Notes under the pieces: model-generated
Told to the model about the DNA's origin: nothing
Database searches by the model: none
The model's input: the letters and a program-made list of their open reading frames with translations, nothing else
Program-made: the position numbers and the translations under genes
Assembly: GCA_965202735.1 (NCBI GenBank)
Contig: OZ241844.1
Coordinates: forward strand, 3,534,001-3,598,000
From: HK1 sp965202735
Lineage (GTDB): Bacteria > Pseudomonadota > Gammaproteobacteria > HK1
Direction: 5' to 3'
Length of the DNA: 64,000 nucleotides
Part shown: positions 8,894 to 44,009 of the stretch, piece after piece
Layout: each line of letters starts with the position of its first letter
Numbering within the stretch: the stretch's first letter is position 1

Positions 8894-10573
8894 ATGAACA
8901 GGATGCCGATCGAGAAGTACCAGCGGTTCCCGCCGGTCGACCTGCCGGACCGGCAGTGGCCGGGCCGCACCATCACCCGCGCCCCGGTGTGGTGCAGCGT
9001 CGATCTCCGCGACGGCAACCAGGCGCTCGTCGACCCGATGGACGGCCGGCGCAAGCTCCACATGTTCGAGACCCTGGCCGGCATGGGCTTCAGAGAGATC
9101 GAGGTCGGCTTCCCCTCGGCATCGAAGACCGACTTCGACTTCGTGCGCAAGCTCATCGACGAGGACCGCATCCCCGGGGACGTGACCATCCAGGTCCTCA
9201 CCCAGTCCCGCGAGCCCCTGATCCGGCGCACCTTCGAGAGCATCGAGGGCTGCCGGCGCGCCATCCTCCACCTCTACAACTCCACCTCGACGTTGCAGCG
9301 CCGGGTGGTGTTCGGCCTCGACCGCGACGGCATCACCGACATCGCGGTCACCGGCGCGAAGCTCGTGCGCGAGCTTGCCGAGGACATGAACGGCTCCGAG
9401 ATCGTCTACCAGTACTCGCCGGAGAGCTTCACCGGCACCGAGCTCGACTTCGCGCTCGAGGTCTGCGAGGCGGTGTGCGAGGTGTGGGAGCCGACGCCGG
9501 AGAGGAAGGCCATCATCAACCTGCCGGCCACGGTGGAGATGGCGACCCCGAACGTCTACGCGGACCAGGTCGAGTGGTTCATCCGCAGCTTCCGGTACCG
9601 CGAGAGCTGCGTCATCAGCCTCCATCCGCACAACGACCGGGGGACCGGGGTGGCGGCGGCGGAGCTGGCGGTGATGGCGGGGGCGGACCGGGTCGAGGGC
9701 ACGCTGTTCGGCAACGGCGAGCGCACCGGCAACGTGGACGTCGTCAACCTCGCGATGAACCTCTTCACCCAGGGCATCGACCCCGGGCTCGACCTCTCCG
9801 ACATCGACCGGCTCAAGGGCGTGGCGGAGTTCTGCAACCAGCTCCCGGTCCACCCGCGCCACCCGTGGGCGGGCGAGCTCGTCTACACCGCGTTCTCCGG
9901 ATCGCACCAGGACGCGATCAAGAAGGGCATGAACGCGATGGAGCGGAGCAACTCCGGCGCATGGGAGGTCCCCTACCTGCCGGTCGACCCGCGCGACGTG
10001 GGACGCGACTACGAGGCCATCATCCGCGTCAACAGCCAGTCCGGGAAAGGCGGGGTGTCGTACCTCCTCAAGGCCGACCACGGCCTCGATCTGCCGCGCA
10101 GCCTCCAGGTCGAGTTCAGCCGCATCGTGCAGGACGTCGCCGACCAGAGCGGCGGGGAGATCAGCTCCGAGGACATCTGGAGGCTCTTCGAATCGGAGTA
10201 TCTGCGCGACGACGGCCCCTACGCATTCGTCGAGCACTGGTCGGTGCCCGACACCCACGCCACGGAACGCCGCAAGGTCACCGCCACGATCCGGTACCGC
10301 GGCGAGGAGCGCACCATCGCCGGCCGGGGCAACGGCCCCATCGCGGCGTTCGTGAACGCGCTCGAGACCGACTGCGGGGTGAAGATCGCGGTGAAGGACT
10401 ACCACGAGCACGCGCTCGGGCGCGGCGCCGACGCGACGGCGATGGCCTACGTGGAGGTCGCGGGCGAATCCGGCGACACGCTGTTCGGCGTGGGCCGGCA
10501 CCCGAACATCACGAACGCGTCGCTGCGCGCGATCCTGTGCGCGCTGAACCGGCGCCTCGCCAGAACGGGCTGA
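8894..10573 (+). CDS. leuA: 2-isopropylmalate synthase
   Basis: A 559-residue enzyme that condenses acetyl-CoA with 2-oxoisovalerate, the first committed step of leucine synthesis. The HMGL-like TIM barrel shows the DLRDGNQAL motif near residue 37, metal-site residues in LHPHNDRG near residue 238 and the GNGERTGNVD motif near residue 276. The C-terminal part (from about residue 430) is the LeuA dimer/allosteric domain that mediates leucine feedback. Length and sequence fit the longer, actinobacterial-type LeuA. The start is ATG at 8894. No leucine-rich leader peptide was seen upstream. Confidence 0.95.
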   Translation: MNRMPIEKYQRFPPVDLPDRQWPGRTITRAPVWCSVDLRDGNQALVDPMDGRRKLHMFETLAGMGFREIEVGFPSASKTDFDFVRKLIDEDRIPGDVTIQVLTQSREPLIRRTFESIEGCRRAILHLYNSTSTLQRRVVFGLDRDGITDIAVTGAKLVRELAEDMNGSEIVYQYSPESFTGTELDFALEVCEAVCEVWEPTPERKAIINLPATVEMATPNVYADQVEWFIRSFRYRESCVISLHPHNDRGTGVAAAELAVMAGADRVEGTLFGNGERTGNVDVVNLAMNLFTQGIDPGLDLSDIDRLKGVAEFCNQLPVHPRHPWAGELVYTAFSGSHQDAIKKGMNAMERSNSGAWEVPYLPVDPRDVGRDYEAIIRVNSQSGKGGVSYLLKADHGLDLPRSLQVEFSRIVQDVADQSGGEISSEDIWRLFESEYLRDDGPYAFVEHWSVPDTHATERRKVTATIRYRGEERTIAGRGNGPIAAFVNALETDCGVKIAVKDYHEHALGRGADATAMAYVEVAGESGDTLFGVGRHPNITNASLRAILCALNRRLARTG

Positions 10574-10750
10574 GCCCGGAGCGCGCCGGGACGGGCCGGA
10601 ACGGCGGCGCGCCCGGGATGGAAAGCCGGGTGTACGCCCGGAAGGGAGGGAAGCCGGGAGCGCGTCCGGGAGGGGAATCGGGGGCGCGTCCGGAGGGGAC
10701 GCCGGGGACGCGTCCGACGAGCCGCTGACGAAGGTGCGCCCGAGAAGACG

Positions 10751-11242
10751 ATGGCGAATCCGTTGAAGCTGTGGGAAGGCGAGGTGCTCCCGGAGTGGGT
10801 CGACGCCAACCGCCACATGAACGACGGCTGCTACGCCGTCGCCTTCGGCGAGGCGAGCTGGCGGGTGCAGGACCATCTCGGGCTGCACGCGGAGTACCGG
10901 GAGCGCACCGGGGGGACGCTCTACTCCGTGGAGGCCCACCTCACGTGGGACCGCGAGCTGCCGCTCGGGCGGCGGCTGCACATCGAGAGCCTGGTGCTCG
11001 GCGTGGACGCGAAGCGGCTGCGGGTGTTCCACCGGCTGTTCGCGACCGGCGAGGGCTCCCCGGCGGCGACGATGGACGTGATGATGCTGCACGTGGTGCG
11101 GGGCGGGGACGGGGTGCGGACCGCGCCGTTTCCCGCCGACATCGCCCTGCGCCTGGAGCAGGTGGCCGCGCGGCATGCGGAGCTGGGGGTTCCCGAAGAG
11201 GCGGGGCGCGCGGTGCGGAACATCGGGAATCAGGCGGCCTGA
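10751..11242 (+). CDS. Hotdog-fold acyl-CoA thioesterase (betainyl-CoA thioesterase-like)
   Basis: A 163-residue cytoplasmic thioesterase of the YbgC/4HBT type. The diagnostic N-terminal segment WVDANRHMNDGCY near residue 16 contains the D-x-N-x-H-M-N signature, and HLTWDRELPLGRRL matches the central hotdog strand. Proteins with this version of the signature include the betainyl-CoA thioesterase of carnitine catabolism; no other carnitine gene is in the window, so the substrate is uncertain. The preceding gap (10574-10750) holds short GGGACGCG-type direct repeats. Confidence 0.85.
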   Translation: MANPLKLWEGEVLPEWVDANRHMNDGCYAVAFGEASWRVQDHLGLHAEYRERTGGTLYSVEAHLTWDRELPLGRRLHIESLVLGVDAKRLRVFHRLFATGEGSPAATMDVMMLHVVRGGDGVRTAPFPADIALRLEQVAARHAELGVPEEAGRAVRNIGNQAA

Positions 11243-11421
11243 CCGTTGCCGCCGGCCCGGAGCGGCCCCGGCACGCCGCGGGCGACGGACGAAGCGGCCC
11301 GAGAACGCACGCTGCATCATTGTCCGGGGGAAGGCGCGATATCAGTTTGGCAGTATCTTGATACTACACGGTGTCGAAGATGCGGCGCCGGATTCGGCGC
11401 GGGCCACGGCGGCAGCCGCGA

Positions 11422-11871
11422 TTACGCATCCGCCACTTCGACGATCGCCTCGATCTCCACCGGAATCCCGTCCGGCAACGACCCCATCCCCACCGCCGAG
11501 CGCGCGTGGCGTCCCTTCTCGCCGAACACCTCCACGAACAGGTCCGAGCACCCGTTGATGACCGCGGGCTGCCGGCCGAACTCCGGCGCCGCGTTGACCA
11601 TCCCGAGGACCTTCACGATGCGGCTCACGCGGTCCAGAGAGCCGAGCTCCTGACGCATCACGGAGATCAGGATGAGGCCGACCTCGCGCGCGTGCCCGTA
11701 GGCTTGCTCGACCGGGATGTCCGCGCCGACCTTCCCGGAGACCGCGGCCGGGCCCTTGCCCGCGAGGAAGAGCAGGTTTCCGGTGCGTACCGCGTGCACG
11801 TAGTTCCCCGCCGGCTCCGGTATGGGGGGCAGCTCGATGCCGATTTCACTCAGTCGTTCGTCGATGGTCAT
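11422..11871 (-). CDS. RidA family (YjgF/YER057c/UK114) protein
   Basis: A 149-residue RidA-fold protein. Family members trimerise and hydrolyse reactive enamine/imine intermediates; the catalytic-type arginine is seen in GRHARSAVGMGSLP near residue 122, followed by VEIEAIVEV at the C-terminus. The extended N-terminus (MTIDERLSEIGIELPPIP) is typical of the longer RidA subgroup rather than of E. coli RidA (128 aa). It converges with the thioesterase gene. The gap between them holds a small GTATC/GATAC palindrome near 11359-11370. Confidence 0.92.
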   Translation of the reverse strand: MTIDERLSEIGIELPPIPEPAGNYVHAVRTGNLLFLAGKGPAAVSGKVGADIPVEQAYGHAREVGLILISVMRQELGSLDRVSRIVKVLGMVNAAPEFGRQPAVINGCSDLFVEVFGEKGRHARSAVGMGSLPDGIPVEIEAIVEVADA

Positions 11872-12229
11872 GGCGTTGCTCCTCGCTCCTCAGTCTTCGA
11901 CCCGGTCCGGGTCCGCATGGATGGCGCCAGCGTGCCGGGCGCCCTGGTCGGGCCATTCTCTCGCAGATGAGCCGCTCGTTCAGGATTTTCGACGCCGAAA
12001 CATCCGCCCGTCACCGTGCGATCTTCCGGCCGGGCGACTGGTGACCGCGCCAATGACCGCGACTTTTGAATGGTCCTGCCTCGGCGACAGGACTCGCTTG
12101 ATCTGATTCGCGAAGTGAGCAACAGTGCGCCGTCCCATTCGAGTCTCCGGGTGTCATGTGTGGTGCTTCCATGATTCGGAGATCTCGGATGACTTCTCAA
12201 ATCAACAAGATACCAAGATCCTGCCTATA

Positions 12230-12340
12230 TGGACCACCAAGCTTCATCTGGTTGCCGCGGATGACCGAAGCGCAGTAGGGTTCTCGCTGTCCGGGGGCGA
12301 GGCGGGCGAGGCGACGCAAGGACGGGGGCTGCTGGTTCGC
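12230..12340 (+). mobile_element. Orphan internal fragment of an IS5-family transposase gene
   Basis: About 110 bases match the internal region of the complete IS at 14996-15834 (IS positions about 15418-15530) with roughly 90% identity by eye, and encode the same TTKLHLVAADDRSAVGF segment. No terminal inverted repeats are present, so it is a relic of another copy. The rest of the 11872-12463 gap shows no gene I can support; its local base composition is more AT-rich than the surroundings around 12150-12230. Confidence 0.8.
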
Positions 12341-12461
12341 GAGGAGGTCATGATGAAGAAGATGGGCGAATCCGGGGCCACGCGGCCTCTCGCGGTTCTT
12401 CAGCCGGGACGGGGACGCCTCCGAACCATGCGCGTATCCGCCCTCCATCACAGCGCTTGCA

Positions 12462-12500
<39 letters not shown>

Positions 12501-12609
12501 CAAACGGGACCCGTCGAGGACTTGGCGCGGGCCTGGGGCGATGAGCGGCCGGCGTGCAGCGGCGCTGCCGCCGGACGGTTCGCGCCCCGCAAATTCCGAA
12601 CGCGGGGCT

Positions 12610-15042
12610 ATGCTGATGGGCGCGCTCCGGTGGGCGGCCCGCTGGCTGCGGCTCTGCTCTTCCCGCCGCGTCAATACCGCCTCGGCGCGCCCGGCGCTCG
12701 CCGCCGTTCTGCTGCTCGCGCTGGGCGCGGCCTTCGCGCCGCAGGCCGCGCATGCGAGATGGGCGGCCGGCACGACCACCCCAGGCGATGGACAGGTCAC
12801 GGTGAGTTGGACGATTGGTTTCGCCGGTGCTGATGAATATTATTTGCTTCGCTGGAGGGAAAGCTCCAAGACCCAATGGTCCGAGCACAGGGTCAACTGG
12901 AACAGCAGCTGGAATTCACGCCATACGGTGGGGCATACCTTCACTGGCCTCACCAACAATGTGGAGTACACGTTCCAAATTGTGGGCTGCTGTATTTCTC
13001 CACTCTTCCGCACAGCGTCCGGGACAGTAACGGCGACTCCGGTACCCCCTCCCCCCGCGGCGCCGACGGGCGTCAAGGCCACGCCGGGCGACGGGCAGGT
13101 GACGTTGTCCTGGACCAATCCCGGAAACGCCAACATCACGCGCTGGGAGTACCAGGTCGGCTCGGGCAATTGGCAGAAGATTGACGGGAGCGGCGCCGCC
13201 ACCACGAGCCACACGGTGACGAGACTGAACAATGGGACGAGCTACAGCTTCAAGGTGCGCGCGGCGATCGGCGACCAGGTCGGCGCGGAGTCCGCCTCGG
13301 TGTCGGCGACGCCCCAGAAGGCGCCCTGCCAACCCTGGCTGGACGACGCCCCCGCCGGTGTCGGCCCGGACTTCACGGCGGATGTCACGATCCAATCGAA
13401 CTGCGGAAACATCACCAGGATGGAGTACCAGACCAAAGCCGTCAGCGCCGGGTGGCCTTCGTCGTGGCAGACCTTGTCCACCGAGAGCATAGGGAACAAC
13501 AGGAGTCTCTCGCAGGAATTTTCCTTTGCTTTTCGGCTCAGCCTTTCCGTGGGCGGCCCGCGGGACGTTCGTATCCGGGCGCTCAATAGCGGCGTTGCCG
13601 GCCCCGCGGAGACTCCGCGGCGTATCGTCTGGGCCGGCCCTCCCTCCGCTCCTCAGGGGTTGCGCGCCCAGCCGGGTGCCGGCTCGATCCAGCTGACCTG
13701 GAATCTGGCGGCGACTCAACAGGCCGTCAGCGGCTGGGCCTGGCAGTCGAAGTTGGCGACCGCCTCCAACTACGGAGGATGGGACACCATTTCGGGCGCC
13801 AACGCCAGCACCACCAGCCATACGGTGGAGAACCTGACCAGCGGCACCGCCTGGAAGTTCCGGGTGCGCGCGATAAATGCCGCCGGCGACGGCGCGGTTT
13901 CCGCCGAAGTGACGGCGACGCCGCTCGGGGTGACGGTCTCGAAGTCCTCCCTGACGGTGCCGGAAGGCGGCAGCGGCACGTACACGGTGAAGCTGGATGC
14001 CGCGCCGGCGGAGAACGTGATCGTGACGATCGGGGGCGCGTCGGGCGACGTGACGGTGGATCCGGCGTCGCTCACCTTCACGCCGGGGAACTACGGCACG
14101 GCGCAGACGGTGACGGTATCGGCGGCCGAGGACGACGATGCGGTGACGGAAGCTCTGGTGACGCTGACCCACGGCGCCCAGGGCGGGGGGCTGGACCGCG
14201 TGGCCATCCCTTCCGTCAGGGTGTCCGTGACGGAGAACGACACGGCGGGGGTGACCGTGTCGGTTTCCACTCTGACGATCACAGAGGGCGGCTCGGGCGA
14301 GTACACGCTCGTGCTCGACTCCGAACCGTCGGACGACGTGACCGTGAGCGTGCTGGCGGACGGCGACCTGGGCGACGTAAGGGCGATTCCGTCGCAGCTG
14401 ACCTTCACGCCCGCGGACTGGCGCACCGAGCAGACGGTGACGGTAACGGCGGCCGAAGACGCCGACGCGAAGACGGACCCCGCGGTGAGGCTGACCCACG
14501 GCGCCGCGGGCGGCGACTACGGCGGGTTGAGGATCGGCTCGGTCACGGTGAACGTGACCGAGGACGACCCGCCCCTGAAGCCGACGAACGTCGTGGAGAC
14601 GCCGGGCGACGGGCAGGTGACCCTGACCTGGGTGAATCCGCGGAATCCCGACATCACTCACTGGGAGATTCAGCAGCAGGCGCGCGTCAGTCGCAACCCC
14701 GCCTGGACGACCTGGAAGCGCATCGCCGGTTCCGGCGCCGCCACCGCCAGTCACGTGGTGGAGAACCTGAACAACGGAACGTTCTACGCGTTCAGGATCC
14801 GCGCCGTGAGTGCCGTCGGCGACGGCGCCGAGTCGGACGATGTGATCACGTTGCCGACCCGGTCGGGCAAGCACATCACCCTGGCGCCCGACGGCGCCCG
14901 AATTACGGAGGGGAATGACGGCACGAGGCGCGTCTTCATCGACATCATCCTGGGCGAGCCGGCGCCGGCGGCTAGCGGCGAAGGGGTTTCACTAGGGCCT
15001 GTTAACGCAATTTCTGATAGACTCTGGACCTACGGTCGATGA
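12610..15042 (+). CDS. Giant modular surface protein, 5' fragment (IS-interrupted)
   Basis: This is the N-terminal part of the giant autotransporter-like protein. The native coding sequence ends at 14995, after residue 795; the last 15 codons to the stop at 15042 are IS sequence. Start at ATG 12610 (GGGG seven bases upstream) gives a long signal peptide: an Arg-rich n-region, hydrophobic core PALAAVLLLALGAAFAP and cleavage after QAAHA near residue 49. Alternative in-frame starts are 12541 and TTG 12457. After the signal come four to five fibronectin-III-like modules (for example TPGDGQVTLSW and ATTSHTV repeats), two Calx-beta-like modules around 13930-14570 (SLTVPEGGSGTYTVKLD) and another FnIII module. 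Removing the IS and one CTAG copy joins this frame exactly to the downstream fragment. As it stands the product would be secreted but lack its outer-membrane anchor. Confidence 0.85.
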   Translation: MLMGALRWAARWLRLCSSRRVNTASARPALAAVLLLALGAAFAPQAAHARWAAGTTTPGDGQVTVSWTIGFAGADEYYLLRWRESSKTQWSEHRVNWNSSWNSRHTVGHTFTGLTNNVEYTFQIVGCCISPLFRTASGTVTATPVPPPPAAPTGVKATPGDGQVTLSWTNPGNANITRWEYQVGSGNWQKIDGSGAATTSHTVTRLNNGTSYSFKVRAAIGDQVGAESASVSATPQKAPCQPWLDDAPAGVGPDFTADVTIQSNCGNITRMEYQTKAVSAGWPSSWQTLSTESIGNNRSLSQEFSFAFRLSLSVGGPRDVRIRALNSGVAGPAETPRRIVWAGPPSAPQGLRAQPGAGSIQLTWNLAATQQAVSGWAWQSKLATASNYGGWDTISGANASTTSHTVENLTSGTAWKFRVRAINAAGDGAVSAEVTATPLGVTVSKSSLTVPEGGSGTYTVKLDAAPAENVIVTIGGASGDVTVDPASLTFTPGNYGTAQTVTVSAAEDDDAVTEALVTLTHGAQGGGLDRVAIPSVRVSVTENDTAGVTVSVSTLTITEGGSGEYTLVLDSEPSDDVTVSVLADGDLGDVRAIPSQLTFTPADWRTEQTVTVTAAEDADAKTDPAVRLTHGAAGGDYGGLRIGSVTVNVTEDDPPLKPTNVVETPGDGQVTLTWVNPRNPDITHWEIQQQARVSRNPAWTTWKRIAGSGAATASHVVENLNNGTFYAFRIRAVSAVGDGAESDDVITLPTRSGKHITLAPDGARITEGNDGTRRVFIDIILGEPAPAASGEGVSLGPVNAISDRLWTYGR

Positions 15043-15834
15043 AGAGGATTCCAGAGCTATGGAGCTCACGCAAGCGCACTACGAGCGCATCGCGCATGTG
15101 TTTCCGCGCCAACGGGGCAATGTCTCGCTCACTCATCTGGCGGTGCTCAACGCCATCCTGTATGTGGCCGAGCAAGGCTGCAAGTGGCGCGGGCTGCCGG
15201 CCCATTTCGGCAACTGGCACACCATCTACACGCGGATGAACCGCTGGGCGAAGAGCGGGGTGCTGGACCGGGTGTTTGGGGAGCTGCAGCGCCAGGGCAT
15301 CATTCGGGTGAAGGTGGAGGTGCTGTCGCTCGACAGCACGGCGGTCAAGGTGCATCCGGACGGGACGGGGGCGGAGAAAAAAACGGTCCCCAGGCCATCG
15401 GGAAGTCGCGCGGGGGCTGGACCACCAAGCTTCATCTGGTTGCCGCGGATGACCGAAGCGCAGTAGGGTTTTCGCTGTCCGGGGGCGAGGCGGGGGATGC
15501 GCCGCAAGGACGGGAGCTGCTGGCCCGCACGGCGCTGCCGGAATCGGCGCGCTCTCTGGTGATGGACAAGGCCTACGAGGGCGACGAGACCCGCGCGCTG
15601 GTCGCGGAGTTGGGGCTTGAGCCGGTGGTGCCGCCGAAGGCGAATCGGGTTTCGCCATGGGAGTATGACCGGGAGCTGTACAAGAGGCGCAACGAGGTCG
15701 AGCGTTTGTTCCGGCGGCTGAAGCGATTCAGGCGGGTGTTCACCCGCTTCGACAAGCTCGATGTGGTCTTCAGCTTCTTCATCTCCTTTGCGCTCATCGT
15801 CGATGCGCTCAAATCCATATAGTGTTAACAGGCC
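14996..15834 (+). mobile_element. Complete IS5-family insertion sequence (839 bp)
   Basis: The ends are perfect inverted repeats of at least 11 bp, GGCCTGTTAAC and GTTAACAGGCC. The element is flanked by CTAG on both sides (14992-14995 and 15835-15838), the YTAR-type 4-bp target duplication typical of the IS5 group. It carries one transposase split over two frames. Insertion plus duplication adds 843 bases, a multiple of three, so the flanking halves of the giant gene remain in the same frame but are separated by stop codons. Perfect ends and an intact transposase suggest a recent, potentially active insertion. Confidence 0.95.
15059..15822 (+). CDS. IS5-family transposase (two frames joined by -1 frameshift)
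   Basis: Frame one runs 15059-15466 and begins MELTQAHYERIAHVF; frame two continues to 15822. They join at an A7 run (15377-15383, GAGAAAAAAACGG context), where a -1 ribosomal shift gives a fused protein of about 254 residues. The fused protein has DDE residues in SLDSTAVKVH, VMDKAYEGDETR and RNEVERLFRRLKRFRR. The N-terminal half has the DUF4096-like helix-turn-helix region (GCKWRGLPAHFGNWHTIY). Without the shift, the first frame ends early at 15466. Programmed frameshifting is well known in this IS group; the A7 run is the obvious site. Confidence 0.9.
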
Positions 15835-15861
15835 CTAGGAGGATCTGGAGGGCTCGCCGTC

Positions 15862-42288
<26,427 letters not shown>

Positions 42289-42735
42289 GGGCGGCCGCCG
42301 ACCGGAGTCCCGTCCGGCGATGATCGCGGTCTGCGACGCCGCCTCCATCAAGGTGCTGGCCGGGCTCGACCCCGTGCGCAAATGATGCCTGCGCTGGATC
42401 GGAGCAGCCTCTACGGAGCCTCTCCGCTCCTGACGCAGCGCGCCGGACGGTCAAGGACGCCGAAGGGTTGATCGCGATCATTGGCTACGCGATGATGCGG
42501 GGCGCGCGTCCGGCGGGGACACGCGTGGCCGGAGGCGGAGGATGCGCGGCGGCGTGCGAGCCGTCCGGAACGGCCCGGGTGTCGCGTGTCCGATCCCCTC
42601 CTGCGCGGGCCATGCGTGGCCGAAGGACAGCAGGGAAGAACAGGCAGGATCGACCAGGAGTCGCGCCGGACATGCCCCCGATGACCACCCCGATGATCAC
42701 CCGCTCGTCGATGCCCGGTCCGTGAGCCACGTTGC
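42289..42735. other. Intergenic gap without recognised feature
   Basis: 447 bases between the giant gene and the polyamine-type transporter operon. Short open frames on both strands have no recognisable similarity or convincing ribosome sites. A weak CCGGA/TCCGG hairpin near 42302-42317 follows the giant gene but lacks a T-tract. The promoter of the transporter operon should lie here, but I see no convincing -35/-10 pair. Confidence 0.5.
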
Positions 42736-43884
42736 ATGAGCGACTCCGGCGCCACCGGCCGACCCGGCGATCCGCGCACCGCGAGCGCGGACTCCGATGC
42801 CGCCTACGTCCGCTTCGACAACGTCCAGAAGAGCTACGACGGGGTGACCCTGGTCGTCAAGAGCCTCGATCTCGACATCGCCAAGGGGGAGTTCCTCACC
42901 ATGCTCGGGCCCTCGGGCTCGGGCAAGACGACGTGCCTGATGATGCTGGCCGGGTTCGAGCCCGCGACCCACGGCGAGATCTTTCTGAACTCCCGACCGA
43001 TCAACAAGGTGCCCCCGCACAAGCGCGGGATCGGCATGGTGTTCCAGAACTACGCGCTGTTCCCCCACATGACGGTAGAGGAGAATCTCCTGTTTCCTCT
43101 GGAGGTGCGCCGCATGTCGCGCGGCGAGGCGCGCCGGCGGGTCGCGAAGGCGCTCGCCATGGTCGAGCTGCCGGACTTCGGCGGGCGCCGCCCGGCCCAG
43201 CTCTCGGGGGGCCAGCAGCAGCGGGTCGCGGTGGCCCGGGCGCTGGTCTTCGAGCCCGACCTGGTGCTGATGGACGAGCCTCTGGGCGCCCTCGACAAGC
43301 AGCTCCGCGAGCAGATGCAGTACGAGATCAAGCACATCCACGAGAACCTGGGAGTGACCGTCGTCTACGTGACCCACGATCAGAGCGAGGCGCTCACCAT
43401 GTCGGACCGCATCGCGGTGTTCGACGACGGCGTCATCCAGCAACTCTCCACCCCCGACGAGCTCTACGAGCGGCCCCGGAACAGCTTCGTCGCGCACTTC
43501 ATCGGCGAGAACAACACCCTCCACGGCACCGTGACCGAGATGCGCAAGGGCGAATGCCGGGTGGCCGTCGACGGCGGCCGGGAGGTCTCCGCGCTCGCGG
43601 TCAACGTGGAGGCCGTGAACGCGCGCACGACGCTCTCCCTGCGGCCCGAGCGGGCCGAAATCGGCCCGGAGAGCGCCGACGGGTACAACACGCTCGAAGG
43701 TACCGTCGAGGAGCTGATCTATCTGGGCGACCACATCCGGACGCGCCTGAAGGTCGCCGGGCACGACGACTTCATCGTCAAGGTGCCGAACACCCACGCG
43801 CACCGGCCCCTGAAGGTCGGCGAGGCGGCGACGATCGCCTGGCGCACCGAGGACTGCCGCGCCCTGGATCCGATCGCGGGCTGA
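42736..43884 (+). CDS. potA: PotA-like spermidine/putrescine-type ABC transporter ATP-binding protein
   Basis: A 382-residue ATPase. Walker A GPSGSGKTT lies near residue 59, Q-loop VFQNYALFPHMTV near 103, signature LSGGQQQRVAVARAL near 157, Walker B LVLMDEP and H-loop THDQSEAL near 215. The C-terminal part (from about 260) is the TOBE/OB-fold regulatory domain of PotA/MalK-type ATPases (LRPERAEIGPE). First gene of an A-D-B-C operon on the plus strand. Substrate assignment to polyamines rests on family resemblance and gene order. Confidence 0.88.
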   Translation: MSDSGATGRPGDPRTASADSDAAYVRFDNVQKSYDGVTLVVKSLDLDIAKGEFLTMLGPSGSGKTTCLMMLAGFEPATHGEIFLNSRPINKVPPHKRGIGMVFQNYALFPHMTVEENLLFPLEVRRMSRGEARRRVAKALAMVELPDFGGRRPAQLSGGQQQRVAVARALVFEPDLVLMDEPLGALDKQLREQMQYEIKHIHENLGVTVVYVTHDQSEALTMSDRIAVFDDGVIQQLSTPDELYERPRNSFVAHFIGENNTLHGTVTEMRKGECRVAVDGGREVSALAVNVEAVNARTTLSLRPERAEIGPESADGYNTLEGTVEELIYLGDHIRTRLKVAGHDDFIVKVPNTHAHRPLKVGEAATIAWRTEDCRALDPIAG

Positions 43885-43925
43885 AGTCGGACGAGGCAAT
43901 CCCGCCGAGTCCGTTGACGTGCAGG

Positions 43926-43996
43926 CCGGTACGGGAACCGGCCGACAAGCCGGTCAGGAGCCGGCCGACAAGCCGGTACGGGAACCGGCCAACAAG
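43926..43996 (+). repeat. 23-24 bp tandem repeat x3 in the potA-potD gap
   Basis: Three consecutive units begin CCGGTACGGG or CCGGTCAGGAG and end GGCCGACAAG or GGCCAACAAG (43926-43949, 43950-43972, 43973-43996). Their CCGGT/ACCGG parts can pair into small hairpins. The array stops directly in front of the AAGGAG ribosome site of the binding-protein gene. Confidence 0.85.
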
Positions 43997-44009
43997 CAAG
44001 GAGACGACC

